In this document: positions 17,099 to 26,136 of the stretch, piece by piece | Numbering within the stretch: the first letter of the stretch is position 1 | Layout of the letters: every line of letters starts with the position of its first letter | Assembly (NCBI RefSeq): GCF_013283795.1 | Contig: NZ_JABSOD010000007.1 | Location: forward strand, 62,001-126,000 | Direction of reading: 5' to 3' | DNA from: Rheinheimera lutimaris | Lineage (GTDB): Bacteria > Pseudomonadota > Gammaproteobacteria > Enterobacterales > Alteromonadaceae | DNA length: 64,000 nucleotides | Notes under the pieces: model-generated | Database searches by the model: none | The model's input: only the letters and a program-made list of their open reading frames with translations | What the model was told of the DNA's origin: nothing | Made by a program: the position numbers and the translations under genes

Positions 17099-19231
17099 AT
17101 GAGTTATCAGGTATTAGCCCGTAAGTGGCGCCCGCAGCATTTTGCCCGCCTGGTCGGGCAAGATCATGTTAAAAATGCGCTGGGTAATGCATTAAGTAAT
17201 AACCGGCTGCATCATGCTTATTTGTTTACCGGCACCCGCGGTGTCGGTAAAACTACCATAGCGCGTATTTTTGCCAAAAGTCTGAACTGTGAGCAAGGTA
17301 TTACGGCGACGCCATGTGGCGTATGTTCGGCTTGCACCGAAATTGATGCCGGTAACTTTGTCGATCTGCTGGAAATTGATGCCGCTTCGCGCACTAAAGT
17401 AGAAGACACCCGCGATCTGCTCGACAACGTCCAGTATGCGCCCAGCCGCGGTCGCTTTAAGGTATATCTGATAGATGAAGTGCATATGCTGTCTAAGCAC
17501 AGTTTTAATGCGCTGCTGAAAACTCTGGAAGAGCCACCGCCACATGTAAAATTCCTGCTGGCTACGACCGATCCGCAAAAGCTGCCGGTAACAGTATTAT
17601 CGCGCTGTTTGCAATTTAATTTGCTGGCATTAAGCCCGTTGCAAATTGAGCAGCACCTGGCGTTTGTGCTCGGTGAAGAGCAAATACCTTTTGAGCAAAG
17701 TGCGTTAACTATGCTGGCGCGCGCCGCCAAGGGCAGTTTGCGTGACTCATTAAGTTTAACCGACCAGGCTATTGCGCAAAGTAATGCCAATATTACGCTG
17801 GAAAGCGTACGCAACATGCTGGGCTTTTTAGATCAAAGTTGGGCGCAGCAGCTGTTGCAGGCGATATTGGTGCAAGATGCCGCCCAGTTGCAAATTCAGT
17901 TGGCCGCGTTGGTGCAGCAACAAAGCAATTTTGCTCAGGTATTAGATGACATGCTGTCTGTGCTGCACCTGGCGGCATTAACACAATTTAGCCAAAATGC
18001 TGCGGCGTTTTCTGAGCAACAAGCTTTTGTGCAGCAATTGGCCGATACTTTGGCGCCGGCGCAGGTGCAACTGTATTACCAGTTGCTGATCGGCGGTAAA
18101 AAAGAGCTGCCTTACGCACCTGATCCGTTAACCGGGTTAGAAATGGCACTATTGCGGGCAATGGCGTTCGTACCTGAAACACAGCATAAAACCGCTGCAC
18201 CGACTAAAGCCGGCCTTGCGATACCGGTGTCTGCACCGCCGGCTGCGCCAGCCCCTGCAGTAGAGGCTGAGGTTGCTCAGGCGTTAAAACAGACTGCCAC
18301 AGACACAGCCGATAGCACTACGGTAGCACAGGCTGCACCAGCGGTTGAAGACAACGCAACAACAGATACCGTTACTCAAGCTCAGACGCAAAACGTGCCA
18401 GTTGCAGAAGGCGCCGCAGAGCCGGTCAGCGGTATCGACCCGGTAACAGCGCGCATTATGGCCCGCCGTGGCGTACAGGTAACAGCGGCGGCAGAGCCAA
18501 AAAAGCCTGAGCGCCGCGAGGCGCCGCTTCCGGCAACTCCTGTTCAGGCTGACAATAAGGCCGGTGTAGCACGGCAGCCTGCCGTTAATGTACAACCTCA
18601 GCCGCAAGTTATGCCGTCAGTTAAGCCGCCGCTAACGGCAGCTTCAGCCGAAATGCCGGCGCAAAGCGACGATGCGTATGAGCCGGATGAAGGCGATATG
18701 CCACAATATGATGCCGCAGCAGCAGATGCCTTGTGGCAGCAATATGAGCAGGATGCACAGCATAGCAGTGTAGCGCCGCCAACCGATATTGCGGTGTTGC
18801 AAGACAGTTTTGACGGCAGTATTAACGAGCAGAATTTCTCCGTGCGCTTTGCCGCCCAGGTGGATGCGTGGGCCGCGCGGGTAGAAACCCTTGATACCGG
18901 TGGATTAAGCCGGTTGTTTTTATTGAATGCTGCCATGCAACTGGACGGTAATAAACTCAGTTTAACGGTAGCGCAAAGCCAACAACATTTGGATAGCCCG
19001 GGCTTTCGTACTAAGTTACAACAAGTGCTGGAGCAGAGCTTTAACCAGGCGCTGAGTATCGATATTAGTTATCAGAGCGAAGTGGTTAAAAGTCCGTTGT
19101 CTATCCAGCAAAAAATTGTGCAGGAGCGCTTTGGTTATGTCAGCCGTTTGCTGCAGGAGGATGACAAAGTGCTGCAGCTGCAACAGTTGTTCGATGCGCA
19201 GCTACTGCCGGATACTATATTGGTTAACTAG
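17099..19231 (+). CDS. dnaX: DNA polymerase III subunits gamma and tau
   Basis: A 710-residue clamp-loader ATPase (tau when read through). Walker A GTRGVGKT is at residues 45-52, the zinc cysteines at 64, 73, 76 and 79, and the Walker B/DExH-like IDEVHMLS near 125. A conserved AAA+ lid and collar extend to about 365. A long Ala/Pro/Thr/Gln-rich linker (about 370-560) leads to the C-terminal tau domains that bind DnaB and Pol III alpha. A slippery heptamer at codons 467-469 in the linker would produce a 470-residue gamma form ending just after Lys-Lys-Ala. Followed by ybaB and recR as in E. coli. Confidence 0.97.
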   Translation: MSYQVLARKWRPQHFARLVGQDHVKNALGNALSNNRLHHAYLFTGTRGVGKTTIARIFAKSLNCEQGITATPCGVCSACTEIDAGNFVDLLEIDAASRTKVEDTRDLLDNVQYAPSRGRFKVYLIDEVHMLSKHSFNALLKTLEEPPPHVKFLLATTDPQKLPVTVLSRCLQFNLLALSPLQIEQHLAFVLGEEQIPFEQSALTMLARAAKGSLRDSLSLTDQAIAQSNANITLESVRNMLGFLDQSWAQQLLQAILVQDAAQLQIQLAALVQQQSNFAQVLDDMLSVLHLAALTQFSQNAAAFSEQQAFVQQLADTLAPAQVQLYYQLLIGGKKELPYAPDPLTGLEMALLRAMAFVPETQHKTAAPTKAGLAIPVSAPPAAPAPAVEAEVAQALKQTATDTADSTTVAQAAPAVEDNATTDTVTQAQTQNVPVAEGAAEPVSGIDPVTARIMARRGVQVTAAAEPKKPERREAPLPATPVQADNKAGVARQPAVNVQPQPQVMPSVKPPLTAASAEMPAQSDDAYEPDEGDMPQYDAAAADALWQQYEQDAQHSSVAPPTDIAVLQDSFDGSINEQNFSVRFAAQVDAWAARVETLDTGGLSRLFLLNAAMQLDGNKLSLTVAQSQQHLDSPGFRTKLQQVLEQSFNQALSIDISYQSEVVKSPLSIQQKIVQERFGYVSRLLQEDDKVLQLQQLFDAQLLPDTILVN
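18499..18524 (+). promoter_or_regulatory. Programmed -1 frameshift signal in dnaX
   Basis: A_AAA_AAG at 18499-18505 is in the correct frame (codons CCA AAA AAG). Five bases later a 5-bp all-GC hairpin, GCGCC-GCGA-GGCGC, spans 18511-18524. After a -1 slip the next codons are GCC then TGA (18508-18510), giving gamma of 470 residues. Heptamer, spacer, stem and immediate stop parallel the known E. coli dnaX signal. Confidence 0.9.
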
Positions 19232-19360
19232 GCAGCTTAACCTGCGCGTCAGGCGCGCATAACTTGTAATTTGGCGGCGAAGTTATTATCTTGTCGCCGG
19301 TAAAACGTCAGTGTCCGATACACTGCTAACTCAACTTAATTTTACGGCAGGTACACAGCT

Positions 19361-19687
19361 ATGTTTAAAGGCGGTATGGGCAACATTATGAAGCAGGCGC
19401 AAGCCATGCAGGAAAAAATGCAGAAAATGCAGGCTGAAGTTGCGGCGATGGAAGTAACCGGTGAAGCCGGTGCCGGCCTGGTAAAAGTAACCATGTTGGG
19501 CAACCACAATGTACGTCGTGTAAGCATTGATGACAGCCTGATGCAGGATGACAAAGATATGCTGGAAGACTTAATTGCCGCTGCAATTAACGATGCGGTA
19601 CGTCGGGTCGATGAAACCAGCAAAGAAAAAATGGCCTCAGTTACCGGCGGCCTGCAGTTGCCACCGGGTATGAAAATGCCATTCTGA
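19361..19687 (+). CDS. ybaB: YbaB/EbfC family nucleoid-associated protein
   Basis: A 108-residue dimeric DNA-binding protein of the YbaB/EbfC family. It has the N-terminal [21 protein letters not shown] helix, the [18 protein letters not shown] sheet, and a C-terminal PPGMKMPF tail. Family members bind nucleoid DNA and are nearly always encoded between dnaX and recR. Its TGA overlaps the recR ATG by one base, so the two are translationally coupled. Confidence 0.96.
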   Translation: MFKGGMGNIMKQAQAMQEKMQKMQAEVAAMEVTGEAGAGLVKVTMLGNHNVRRVSIDDSLMQDDKDMLEDLIAAAINDAVRRVDETSKEKMASVTGGLQLPPGMKMPF

Positions 19688-20289
19688 TGAGCCGTCATAC
19701 GCCACTGGTGCAACAACTGATTGATGCACTGCGCATTTTGCCCGGCGTTGGGCCGAAATCTGCGCAGCGCATGGCGTTTTCGTTGTTAGAGCGTAATCGC
19801 GAAGGTGGCTTGCAATTAGGTGCCGCGCTAAGCGCTGCGATGAATAAAGTCGGCCATTGTCAGCAATGCCGTACTTTCTGCGAAACCGCACTGTGCCATA
19901 TTTGTACAGATCCGTCGCGGGCACTGGATGGCATTATTTGTGTGGTTGGCTCGGCGGCAGATCAAATGGCGATAGAGCAAACCGGACAGTTTAAAGGTCG
20001 TTACTTTGTGTTACAGGGCTATTTATCGCCACTGGATGGCATAGGCCCGCAAGATTTGGGCCTGGACAAGCTGGCAGGCTTACTGTCGGCAGAGGGCGTT
20101 AACGAGCTTATTCTGGCGACCAACCCCACGGTAGAGGGGGATGCTACTGCGTTTTATATTGCTGAGCTGTGTCATAAACATCAGGTAAAGGTGTCGCGCA
20201 TTGCTCAGGGTATTCCGGTCGGTGGTGAGCTGGAGTTTGTTGACGGCACCACACTGTCACATGCTTTTAGTGGCCGCAAAGCTTTCTGA
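19687..20289 (+). CDS. recR: Recombination mediator RecR
   Basis: A 200-residue RecFOR-pathway protein that helps load RecA onto SSB-coated gaps. It shows the N-terminal helix-hairpin-helix ([17 protein letters not shown], about 16-32), the four-cysteine zinc motif CQQC...CETALCHIC (about 57-73), the Toprim acidic patch, and the C-terminal Walker-B-like [12 protein letters not shown] region. Length equals that of E. coli RecR. The start overlaps the ybaB stop. Confidence 0.97.
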   Translation: MSRHTPLVQQLIDALRILPGVGPKSAQRMAFSLLERNREGGLQLGAALSAAMNKVGHCQQCRTFCETALCHICTDPSRALDGIICVVGSAADQMAIEQTGQFKGRYFVLQGYLSPLDGIGPQDLGLDKLAGLLSAEGVNELILATNPTVEGDATAFYIAELCHKHQVKVSRIAQGIPVGGELEFVDGTTLSHAFSGRKAF

Positions 20290-20303
20290 TTGTTATAACC
20301 CTG

Positions 20304-20331
20304 CTTGAAATCCGGTTAAATCTCCCCATAT
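20304..20331 (+). promoter_or_regulatory. Sigma-32 heat-shock promoter of htpG
   Basis: CTTGAAA (20304-20310), a 13-base spacer and CCCCATAT (20324-20331) closely match the RpoH consensus. Transcription would begin near 20338. The leader contains a GGCTGC-TGTC-GCAGCC hairpin (20347-20362) inside a longer TTGTCAGT/ACTGTCAA stem (20335-20379, one mismatch); the ribosome site GGGGAT is outside it. Confidence 0.85.
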
Positions 20332-20403
20332 TAGTTGTCAGTGTTTGGCTGCTGTCGCAGCCTGCGTAATAACTGTCAAACTTAATGTTCGGGGATATAC
20401 ACA

Positions 20404-22338
20404 ATGAGTGATACCACAGCCACTTCTAACGGCCAAAAGCAAACCCATGGCTTTCAGGCAGAAGTAAAACAACTGCTGCAGCTGATGATCCATTCACTGT
20501 ATTCTAATAAAGAAATTTTCCTGCGCGAGCTGGTATCCAACGCTTCTGACGCGGCCGATAAACTGCGCTTTCTGGCGCTGTCTGATGGCAGTCTGTACGG
20601 TGATGACGGCGAGCTGCGCGTGCGTATCAGTTTAGACGACAAAGCCCGTACCTTAACCGTAAGTGACAACGGTATCGGTATGACACAAGACGAAGTAATA
20701 AGCCATCTGGGCACTATCGCTAAGTCCGGTACTAAAGAGTTTTTCTCGCAATTGTCCGGCGATCAAAGCAAAGACTCCAAGTTAATCGGCCAGTTTGGGG
20801 TCGGTTTTTATTCTGCCTTTATCGTGGCTGATAAGGTGACAGTGCGCACGCGTAAAGCCGGTGCTGCTGCCAATGAAGCTATTGAATGGGAGTCGGCCGG
20901 TGAAGGCGATTACAGCATTACACCCATTAGCAAAGACAGCCGCGGTACTGAAATTGTGCTGCATCTGCGTGAGGGCGAAGACGAGTTTTTAAACCGTTGG
21001 AAGGTCGAAAGCATTGTTACCAAGTACTCGGATCATATCAGTATTCCGGTCGAGTTATGGCAGGAAGAGCAACCGGAGCGCGACGGTGAAGATGGCGAAA
21101 AAATTGCAGCAGTGCCGGGGCACTGGCAAGCAGCCAACAAAGCCACTGCGCTTTGGACCCGTGATAAATCTGATATTACCGATGAAGAATATCAGGAATT
21201 TTACAAGCATATTTCGCATGACTGGAGCGAGCCGTTAAGCTGGAGCCACAATAAAGTGGAAGGTAACAGCAATTACACCAGTTTGCTTTATGTGCCGAAA
21301 AAGGCACCGTTTGATATGTGGAACCGCGAAGCACAACACGGCTTGAAGCTGTACGTGCAGCGCGTGTTTATTATGGACGATGCCGAACAATTTATGCCGG
21401 CGTATCTGCGCTTTATCAAAGGTGTGCTGGATTCAAGTGATTTACCGCTGAACGTGTCACGTGAAATTCTGCAAGATACCAAAGTAACCCAGACACTGCG
21501 TAAAGGCTGCAGCAGCCGGGCGCTGAAAATGCTTGATAAGCTGAGCAAAGACGCAGAGCAATATCAGGCATTCTGGAACGAATTCGGCCAGGTATTAAAA
21601 GAAGGCCCGGCAGAGGATATGGCCAACAAAGAGCAAATTGCGGCTCTGTTGCGTTTTGCTTCTACCCATAACGAAGACAGTACACAGAACGTCGCGCTGG
21701 CCGACTATATCAGCCGGATGAAAGAAGGCCAGGACGAAATCTACTATATTGTCGCCGACAGCTATGCAGCAGCCAAACACAGCCCGCATTTAGAAGTGCT
21801 GCGCAAAAAAGGCCTGGAGGTACTGCTGTTATCTGACCGTATCGACGAATGGCTGGTGCAGCACTTAACCGAATTTAGCGGTAAAAAACTGCGCTCTGTG
21901 GCCAAGGGTGGATTAGATCTGTCTAAGTTGGATGACGAAGAAACGAAAAAAGCCCAACAGGAAGCCGAACAGGCGTTTGCTGACGTGATAGGCCGCTTTA
22001 AAACCGCGCTGGGTGACCAGGTTAAAGATGTCAAAGTCAGCCATCGCTTAACAGAAAGCCCTGCTTGTGTGGTGACAGATGAGTTTGATATGAGCACGCA
22101 GATGATCAAACTTATGGAGTCTGTTGGCCAAAAAGTGCCGGACGTTAAACCGATTTTTGAGCTCAACACCGAGCATCAGCTGGTGAAACGTATTGCTGAC
22201 GAGCAGGATGAAGAGCGCTTTAAGCAATGGGCCGATGTATTGCTGGAGCAAGCCTTGCTTGCCGAGCGCGGCAGTTTAAAAGACCCGGCGGCCTTTGTCG
22301 CCAGGTTAAATAACCTGTTATTGTCGTTAGCTAAGTAA
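20404..22338 (+). CDS. htpG: Molecular chaperone HtpG (Hsp90)
   Basis: A 644-residue cytosolic Hsp90. The N-terminal GHKL ATPase domain shows [17 protein letters not shown] (about 39-55), DNGIGMT (about 87-93) and [11 protein letters not shown] (about 128-138). The middle domain contains the catalytic arginine region ([14 protein letters not shown], about 344-357), followed by the C-terminal dimerisation domain. Eukaryotic MEEVD is absent, as expected. A sigma-32 promoter precedes it. No intrinsic terminator is evident between it and the adk leader. Confidence 0.98.
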   Translation: MSDTTATSNGQKQTHGFQAEVKQLLQLMIHSLYSNKEIFLRELVSNASDAADKLRFLALSDGSLYGDDGELRVRISLDDKARTLTVSDNGIGMTQDEVISHLGTIAKSGTKEFFSQLSGDQSKDSKLIGQFGVGFYSAFIVADKVTVRTRKAGAAANEAIEWESAGEGDYSITPISKDSRGTEIVLHLREGEDEFLNRWKVESIVTKYSDHISIPVELWQEEQPERDGEDGEKIAAVPGHWQAANKATALWTRDKSDITDEEYQEFYKHISHDWSEPLSWSHNKVEGNSNYTSLLYVPKKAPFDMWNREAQHGLKLYVQRVFIMDDAEQFMPAYLRFIKGVLDSSDLPLNVSREILQDTKVTQTLRKGCSSRALKMLDKLSKDAEQYQAFWNEFGQVLKEGPAEDMANKEQIAALLRFASTHNEDSTQNVALADYISRMKEGQDEIYYIVADSYAAAKHSPHLEVLRKKGLEVLLLSDRIDEWLVQHLTEFSGKKLRSVAKGGLDLSKLDDEETKKAQQEAEQAFADVIGRFKTALGDQVKDVKVSHRLTESPACVVTDEFDMSTQMIKLMESVGQKVPDVKPIFELNTEHQLVKRIADEQDEERFKQWADVLLEQALLAERGSLKDPAAFVARLNNLLLSLAK

Positions 22339-23325
<987 letters not shown>

Positions 23326-23337
23326 ACAACACCGCTA

Positions 23338-23366
23338 AAAAAGCCCTGACTGTTCAGGGCTTTTTT
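23338..23366 (+). terminator. Rho-independent terminator after adk
   Basis: AGCCCTGA-CTGT-TCAGGGCT stem with flanking A and T tracts. Confidence 0.9.
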
Positions 23367-23391
23367 GTCTTTACGGTGCGCGGCCTGGCGT

Positions 23392-24012
23392 TTAACTCTC
23401 AGGCAGCAATTGCTGCAATGCGGCTAACGCTGCTGCGTAATCCGGCTCTTGTGCCAGCTCCGGCACCAGTTGCTTGTAAGCCAGCGTCCCTTTGTTGTTA
23501 ATGATCAGTACGGCACGGGCCAGTAAACCCATGTCCTTGATTAGCAGGCCATATTTACCGCCAAAATCACGCCAGACGGCATCAGACAGCACTACAACTT
23601 TATCTATTTGTTCTTGCTGGCAATAACGTTTCTGGGCAAAGGGTAAATCAGTACTGATAGTCAATAGCACAACATTGTCAGGTAGGTTTGCCACTTCAGT
23701 GTTAAAACGTTTGGTTTGCAACGAGCAAATTCCGGTGTCTATACTGGGCACCACGCTAATCATAACTGTTTTACCGTGATAATCTGCCAGTGATATCGTT
23801 TTAAAGCCGGCATCTACCACTTTAAACGCCGGAGCTGTATCGCCGACAGCGGGGTTGTTACCCAGTAATACCACCTGCTGATTACCGGCTTTTACGTTAC
23901 TTATCCGCTCCGGTAAGTCGGCTTGAAAAGCTGTAGCCTGGCTGTTGAAACTTAAACACAATATGCCGGCGGCAATAAATGTTTTATGACGAAGATAAGA
24001 TAATGCTGACAT
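23392..24012 (-). CDS. tpx: Thiol peroxidase (Tpx-type peroxiredoxin) with signal peptide
   Basis: A 206-residue peroxiredoxin that reduces hydroperoxides. The peroxidatic cysteine is in VPSIDTGICSLQT and the resolving cysteine in KRYCQQEQ, both as in Tpx. Unlike the usual ~167-residue Tpx, it has an N-terminal extension with a hydrophobic stretch (about residues 10-26) before ATAFQ, consistent with export to the periplasm. ATG 24012 is chosen because GGAG lies 8 bases before it; an upstream in-frame start at 24063 would put polar residues before the signal. It is divergent from a receiver-CheC gene across a perfect palindrome. Confidence 0.88.
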   Translation of the reverse strand: MSALSYLRHKTFIAAGILCLSFNSQATAFQADLPERISNVKAGNQQVVLLGNNPAVGDTAPAFKVVDAGFKTISLADYHGKTVMISVVPSIDTGICSLQTKRFNTEVANLPDNVVLLTISTDLPFAQKRYCQQEQIDKVVVLSDAVWRDFGGKYGLLIKDMGLLARAVLIINNKGTLAYKQLVPELAQEPDYAAALAALQQLLPES

Positions 24013-24097
24013 GATACAGCTCCTGTTAAGATTGAATGCATTAAAAGTAATCAGCTGGAACACAACATATTTTTCGTTGTTTATGCGCGAACTGTTG

Positions 24098-24117
24098 ATT
24101 TCAGTCTAGACTGAAAT
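24098..24117. promoter_or_regulatory. 20-bp perfect palindrome, candidate operator
   Basis: ATTTCAGTCTAGACTGAAAT reads the same on both strands. It lies in the 130-bp divergent region between the tpx start (24012) and the receiver-CheC start (24143). Size and symmetry fit a TetR- or MarR-type dimer site; the regulator is unknown. Confidence 0.6.
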
Positions 24118-24142
24118 GAAGCCTGCGCGAAGTGAGAAGCCG

Positions 24143-25159
24143 ATGACAATTGCTGTACTGATTTGTGACGATTCCAACCTGGCCCGAAAACAACTGGCAA
24201 GAATTCTACCACAGGAGTGGCAAAGCAACTTGTTTTTTGCCGGCCATGGCGGTGAAGCCATGGACACTCTGCTGCAGAAGCATATTGACTGGTTATTTTT
24301 GGACTTGAATATGCCGGTAATGGATGGTTACCAGGTACTTGCTGAGCTGCAAAAACGCCGGATAGCAGTAAATGTGGTAGTGGTATCGGGAGATGTACAA
24401 CCGGAGGCCTTCGAGCGGGTTAAAAGCCTGGGAGCGCTGGATTTTATCCGCAAACCGGTAGACAGCAACAAGCTGCAACAGTTAATGCAACAATATGATA
24501 TTAAACCCGGTGTTGCCTCTGTATCAGCTGTGGTACCCAAAGCCATGGCGCCGGCTGCAGAACTAAGCGCTGAAATGCGCGATGTATTGCAGGAGCTTAC
24601 CAATGTGGCGATGGGCCAGGCCGGCGATTTGCTAGCCAGGCTACTGAACGTGTTTGTAAAGTTACCCATTCCCAACGTCAATTTAATTGAAGTCAGTGAA
24701 CTGCATATGGCGCTGGCGTCGGTCGAGCACCAGGCCACTACCTCTGCAGTATGTCAGGGGTTTATCGGTGGCGGGGTAGCCGGCGAAGCCCTATTAATTT
24801 TGACCGATTCCAGTTTTAAAGATATCGCCAGGTTAATGAATTATCAGGGCGAGCTTACTGTTAAAGTCGAGCTGGAACTGTTAATGGATATTGCCAATAT
24901 TCTGATTGGCGCTGTGTTAAAGGGTCTGGCGGAACAAATAGATATGAGCTTCAGCCAGGGGCATCCTGTGGTGCTGGGACAGCATGCTCCGGTCAGTGAG
25001 CTGATTATCGCTAACGCCAAACGCTGGCGTAAAACGTTAGCCATAGAGCTGAGTTACGGTATTGAAAACTACAATATCAGCTGTGATTTACTGCTGCTGT
25101 TTACCGAGGACAGCTTGAAAACGCTGAACTATAAAGTCGCATTCTTGCTGGAGGAGTAA
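24143..25159 (+). CDS. Receiver domain fused to CheC-like phosphatase
   Basis: A 338-residue cytosolic protein. The receiver spans residues 1-120, with acidic pocket CDDS, phospho-acceptor Asp54 (FLDLNMPVMDG) and Lys104 (RKPVD). A linker leads to a CheC/CheX/FliY-type domain (about 145-338). Its first active-site motif is intact (ELTNVAMG, Glu-x-x-Asn) and the second is variant (DIAN). CheC proteins dephosphorylate CheY-type receivers, so this may be self-regulating. ATG 24143 fits the domain start and has GAGAAG upstream; ATG 24116 overlaps the palindrome. It is followed 2 bases later by a PAS-GGDEF gene. Paralogues of both halves occur as separate genes at 48823 and 49185. Confidence 0.85.
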   Translation: MTIAVLICDDSNLARKQLARILPQEWQSNLFFAGHGGEAMDTLLQKHIDWLFLDLNMPVMDGYQVLAELQKRRIAVNVVVVSGDVQPEAFERVKSLGALDFIRKPVDSNKLQQLMQQYDIKPGVASVSAVVPKAMAPAAELSAEMRDVLQELTNVAMGQAGDLLARLLNVFVKLPIPNVNLIEVSELHMALASVEHQATTSAVCQGFIGGGVAGEALLILTDSSFKDIARLMNYQGELTVKVELELLMDIANILIGAVLKGLAEQIDMSFSQGHPVVLGQHAPVSELIIANAKRWRKTLAIELSYGIENYNISCDLLLLFTEDSLKTLNYKVAFLLEE

Positions 25160-25161
25160 CG

Positions 25162-26136
25162 ATGTCTCATGCTCAGGTTGATGTTTCCGAAATTCACTGG
25201 TTAATGGATATGTTCCAAACCGTGGATGTTGGTTTGGTTGTACTGAATTGTGATTATCGTATTCAGGTGTGGAATGGTTTTATGGAAAATCACAGCGGCT
25301 TAACGCCTCGCCAGGTGCGGGATCGCTATCTGTTTGATTTATTTTCGGAAATAGACGAGGACTGGTTGCGGCGTAAGTGTGACCCGGTGTTGTTGCTAAA
25401 AAACCGTGCTTTTACCATTTGGGAGCAAAGGCCGTATATTTTTAAATTCCGTAACTACCGGCCAATTACCGGCAGTGCTGAATATATGTATCAAAACAGC
25501 ACTATATTTCCGCTAACCGATACCCGCGGTAAGGTAACGCATCTGTGTTTTATCATCTATGACGTTACAGATGTGGCAGTAAGCCGGTTGGAATTGGAAT
25601 CGATGAACGGCCGCTTGCGGCAACTGACTAAAATCGACTTTTTGACGGGCTTATTTAACCGTGGGCATTGGGAAGAAAATCTGTTACAGGAATTTAAACG
25701 TCTGCAACGCTACAACCATCAAAGCACATTATTGATGTGTGATATTGATCATTTTAAACGTATTAACGATACCTACGGCCACGCTGCAGGCGATGAAGTG
25801 ATCAGGGCGGTTGCTGATGCGGTGCGCAGTAACTTGCGCGCTACTGATATTGCCGGCCGTTATGGCGGCGAAGAGTATGCCATTCTGTTGGTGGATACCA
25901 ATATTGAGCAGGCCGCCTGTTTGGCAGAGCGTTTACGCCAGTCGGTTGAGCAATTAAAGATTAATTATAACTCTCAGCAGCTTGGCGCAACGATCAGCGT
26001 CGGCTTGGCGCAGCATGATAAGAATATGACAGAGCACCGCCAGTGGATAGAGGCGGCGGATAAAGGGCTATATCAGTCTAAAGCGGCCGGGCGTAATAAA
26101 GTAACCTGCCACCGGTTTGATGAAGTTACCGGTTAA
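25162..26136 (+). CDS. PAS-GGDEF diguanylate cyclase
   Basis: A 324-residue soluble protein. An N-terminal PAS domain (about 8-135) is followed by a GGDEF domain (about 150-320) making c-di-GMP. The active site is RYGGEEYAILL, with the family-typical GGEEY, and an inhibitory I-site RATD sits five residues before it, so product inhibition is expected. The PAS domain shares WEQRPYIFKFRNYRPITG with WEHRPHVFQFRSSRPITG in the PAS-kinase at 49763, so the two sensors are paralogues with swapped outputs. GGAGGAG before ATG and a 2-base gap to the receiver-CheC gene indicate an operon. It overlaps the convergent spoVR stop by 4 bp. Confidence 0.93.
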   Translation: MSHAQVDVSEIHWLMDMFQTVDVGLVVLNCDYRIQVWNGFMENHSGLTPRQVRDRYLFDLFSEIDEDWLRRKCDPVLLLKNRAFTIWEQRPYIFKFRNYRPITGSAEYMYQNSTIFPLTDTRGKVTHLCFIIYDVTDVAVSRLELESMNGRLRQLTKIDFLTGLFNRGHWEENLLQEFKRLQRYNHQSTLLMCDIDHFKRINDTYGHAAGDEVIRAVADAVRSNLRATDIAGRYGGEEYAILLVDTNIEQAACLAERLRQSVEQLKINYNSQQLGATISVGLAQHDKNMTEHRQWIEAADKGLYQSKAAGRNKVTCHRFDEVTG

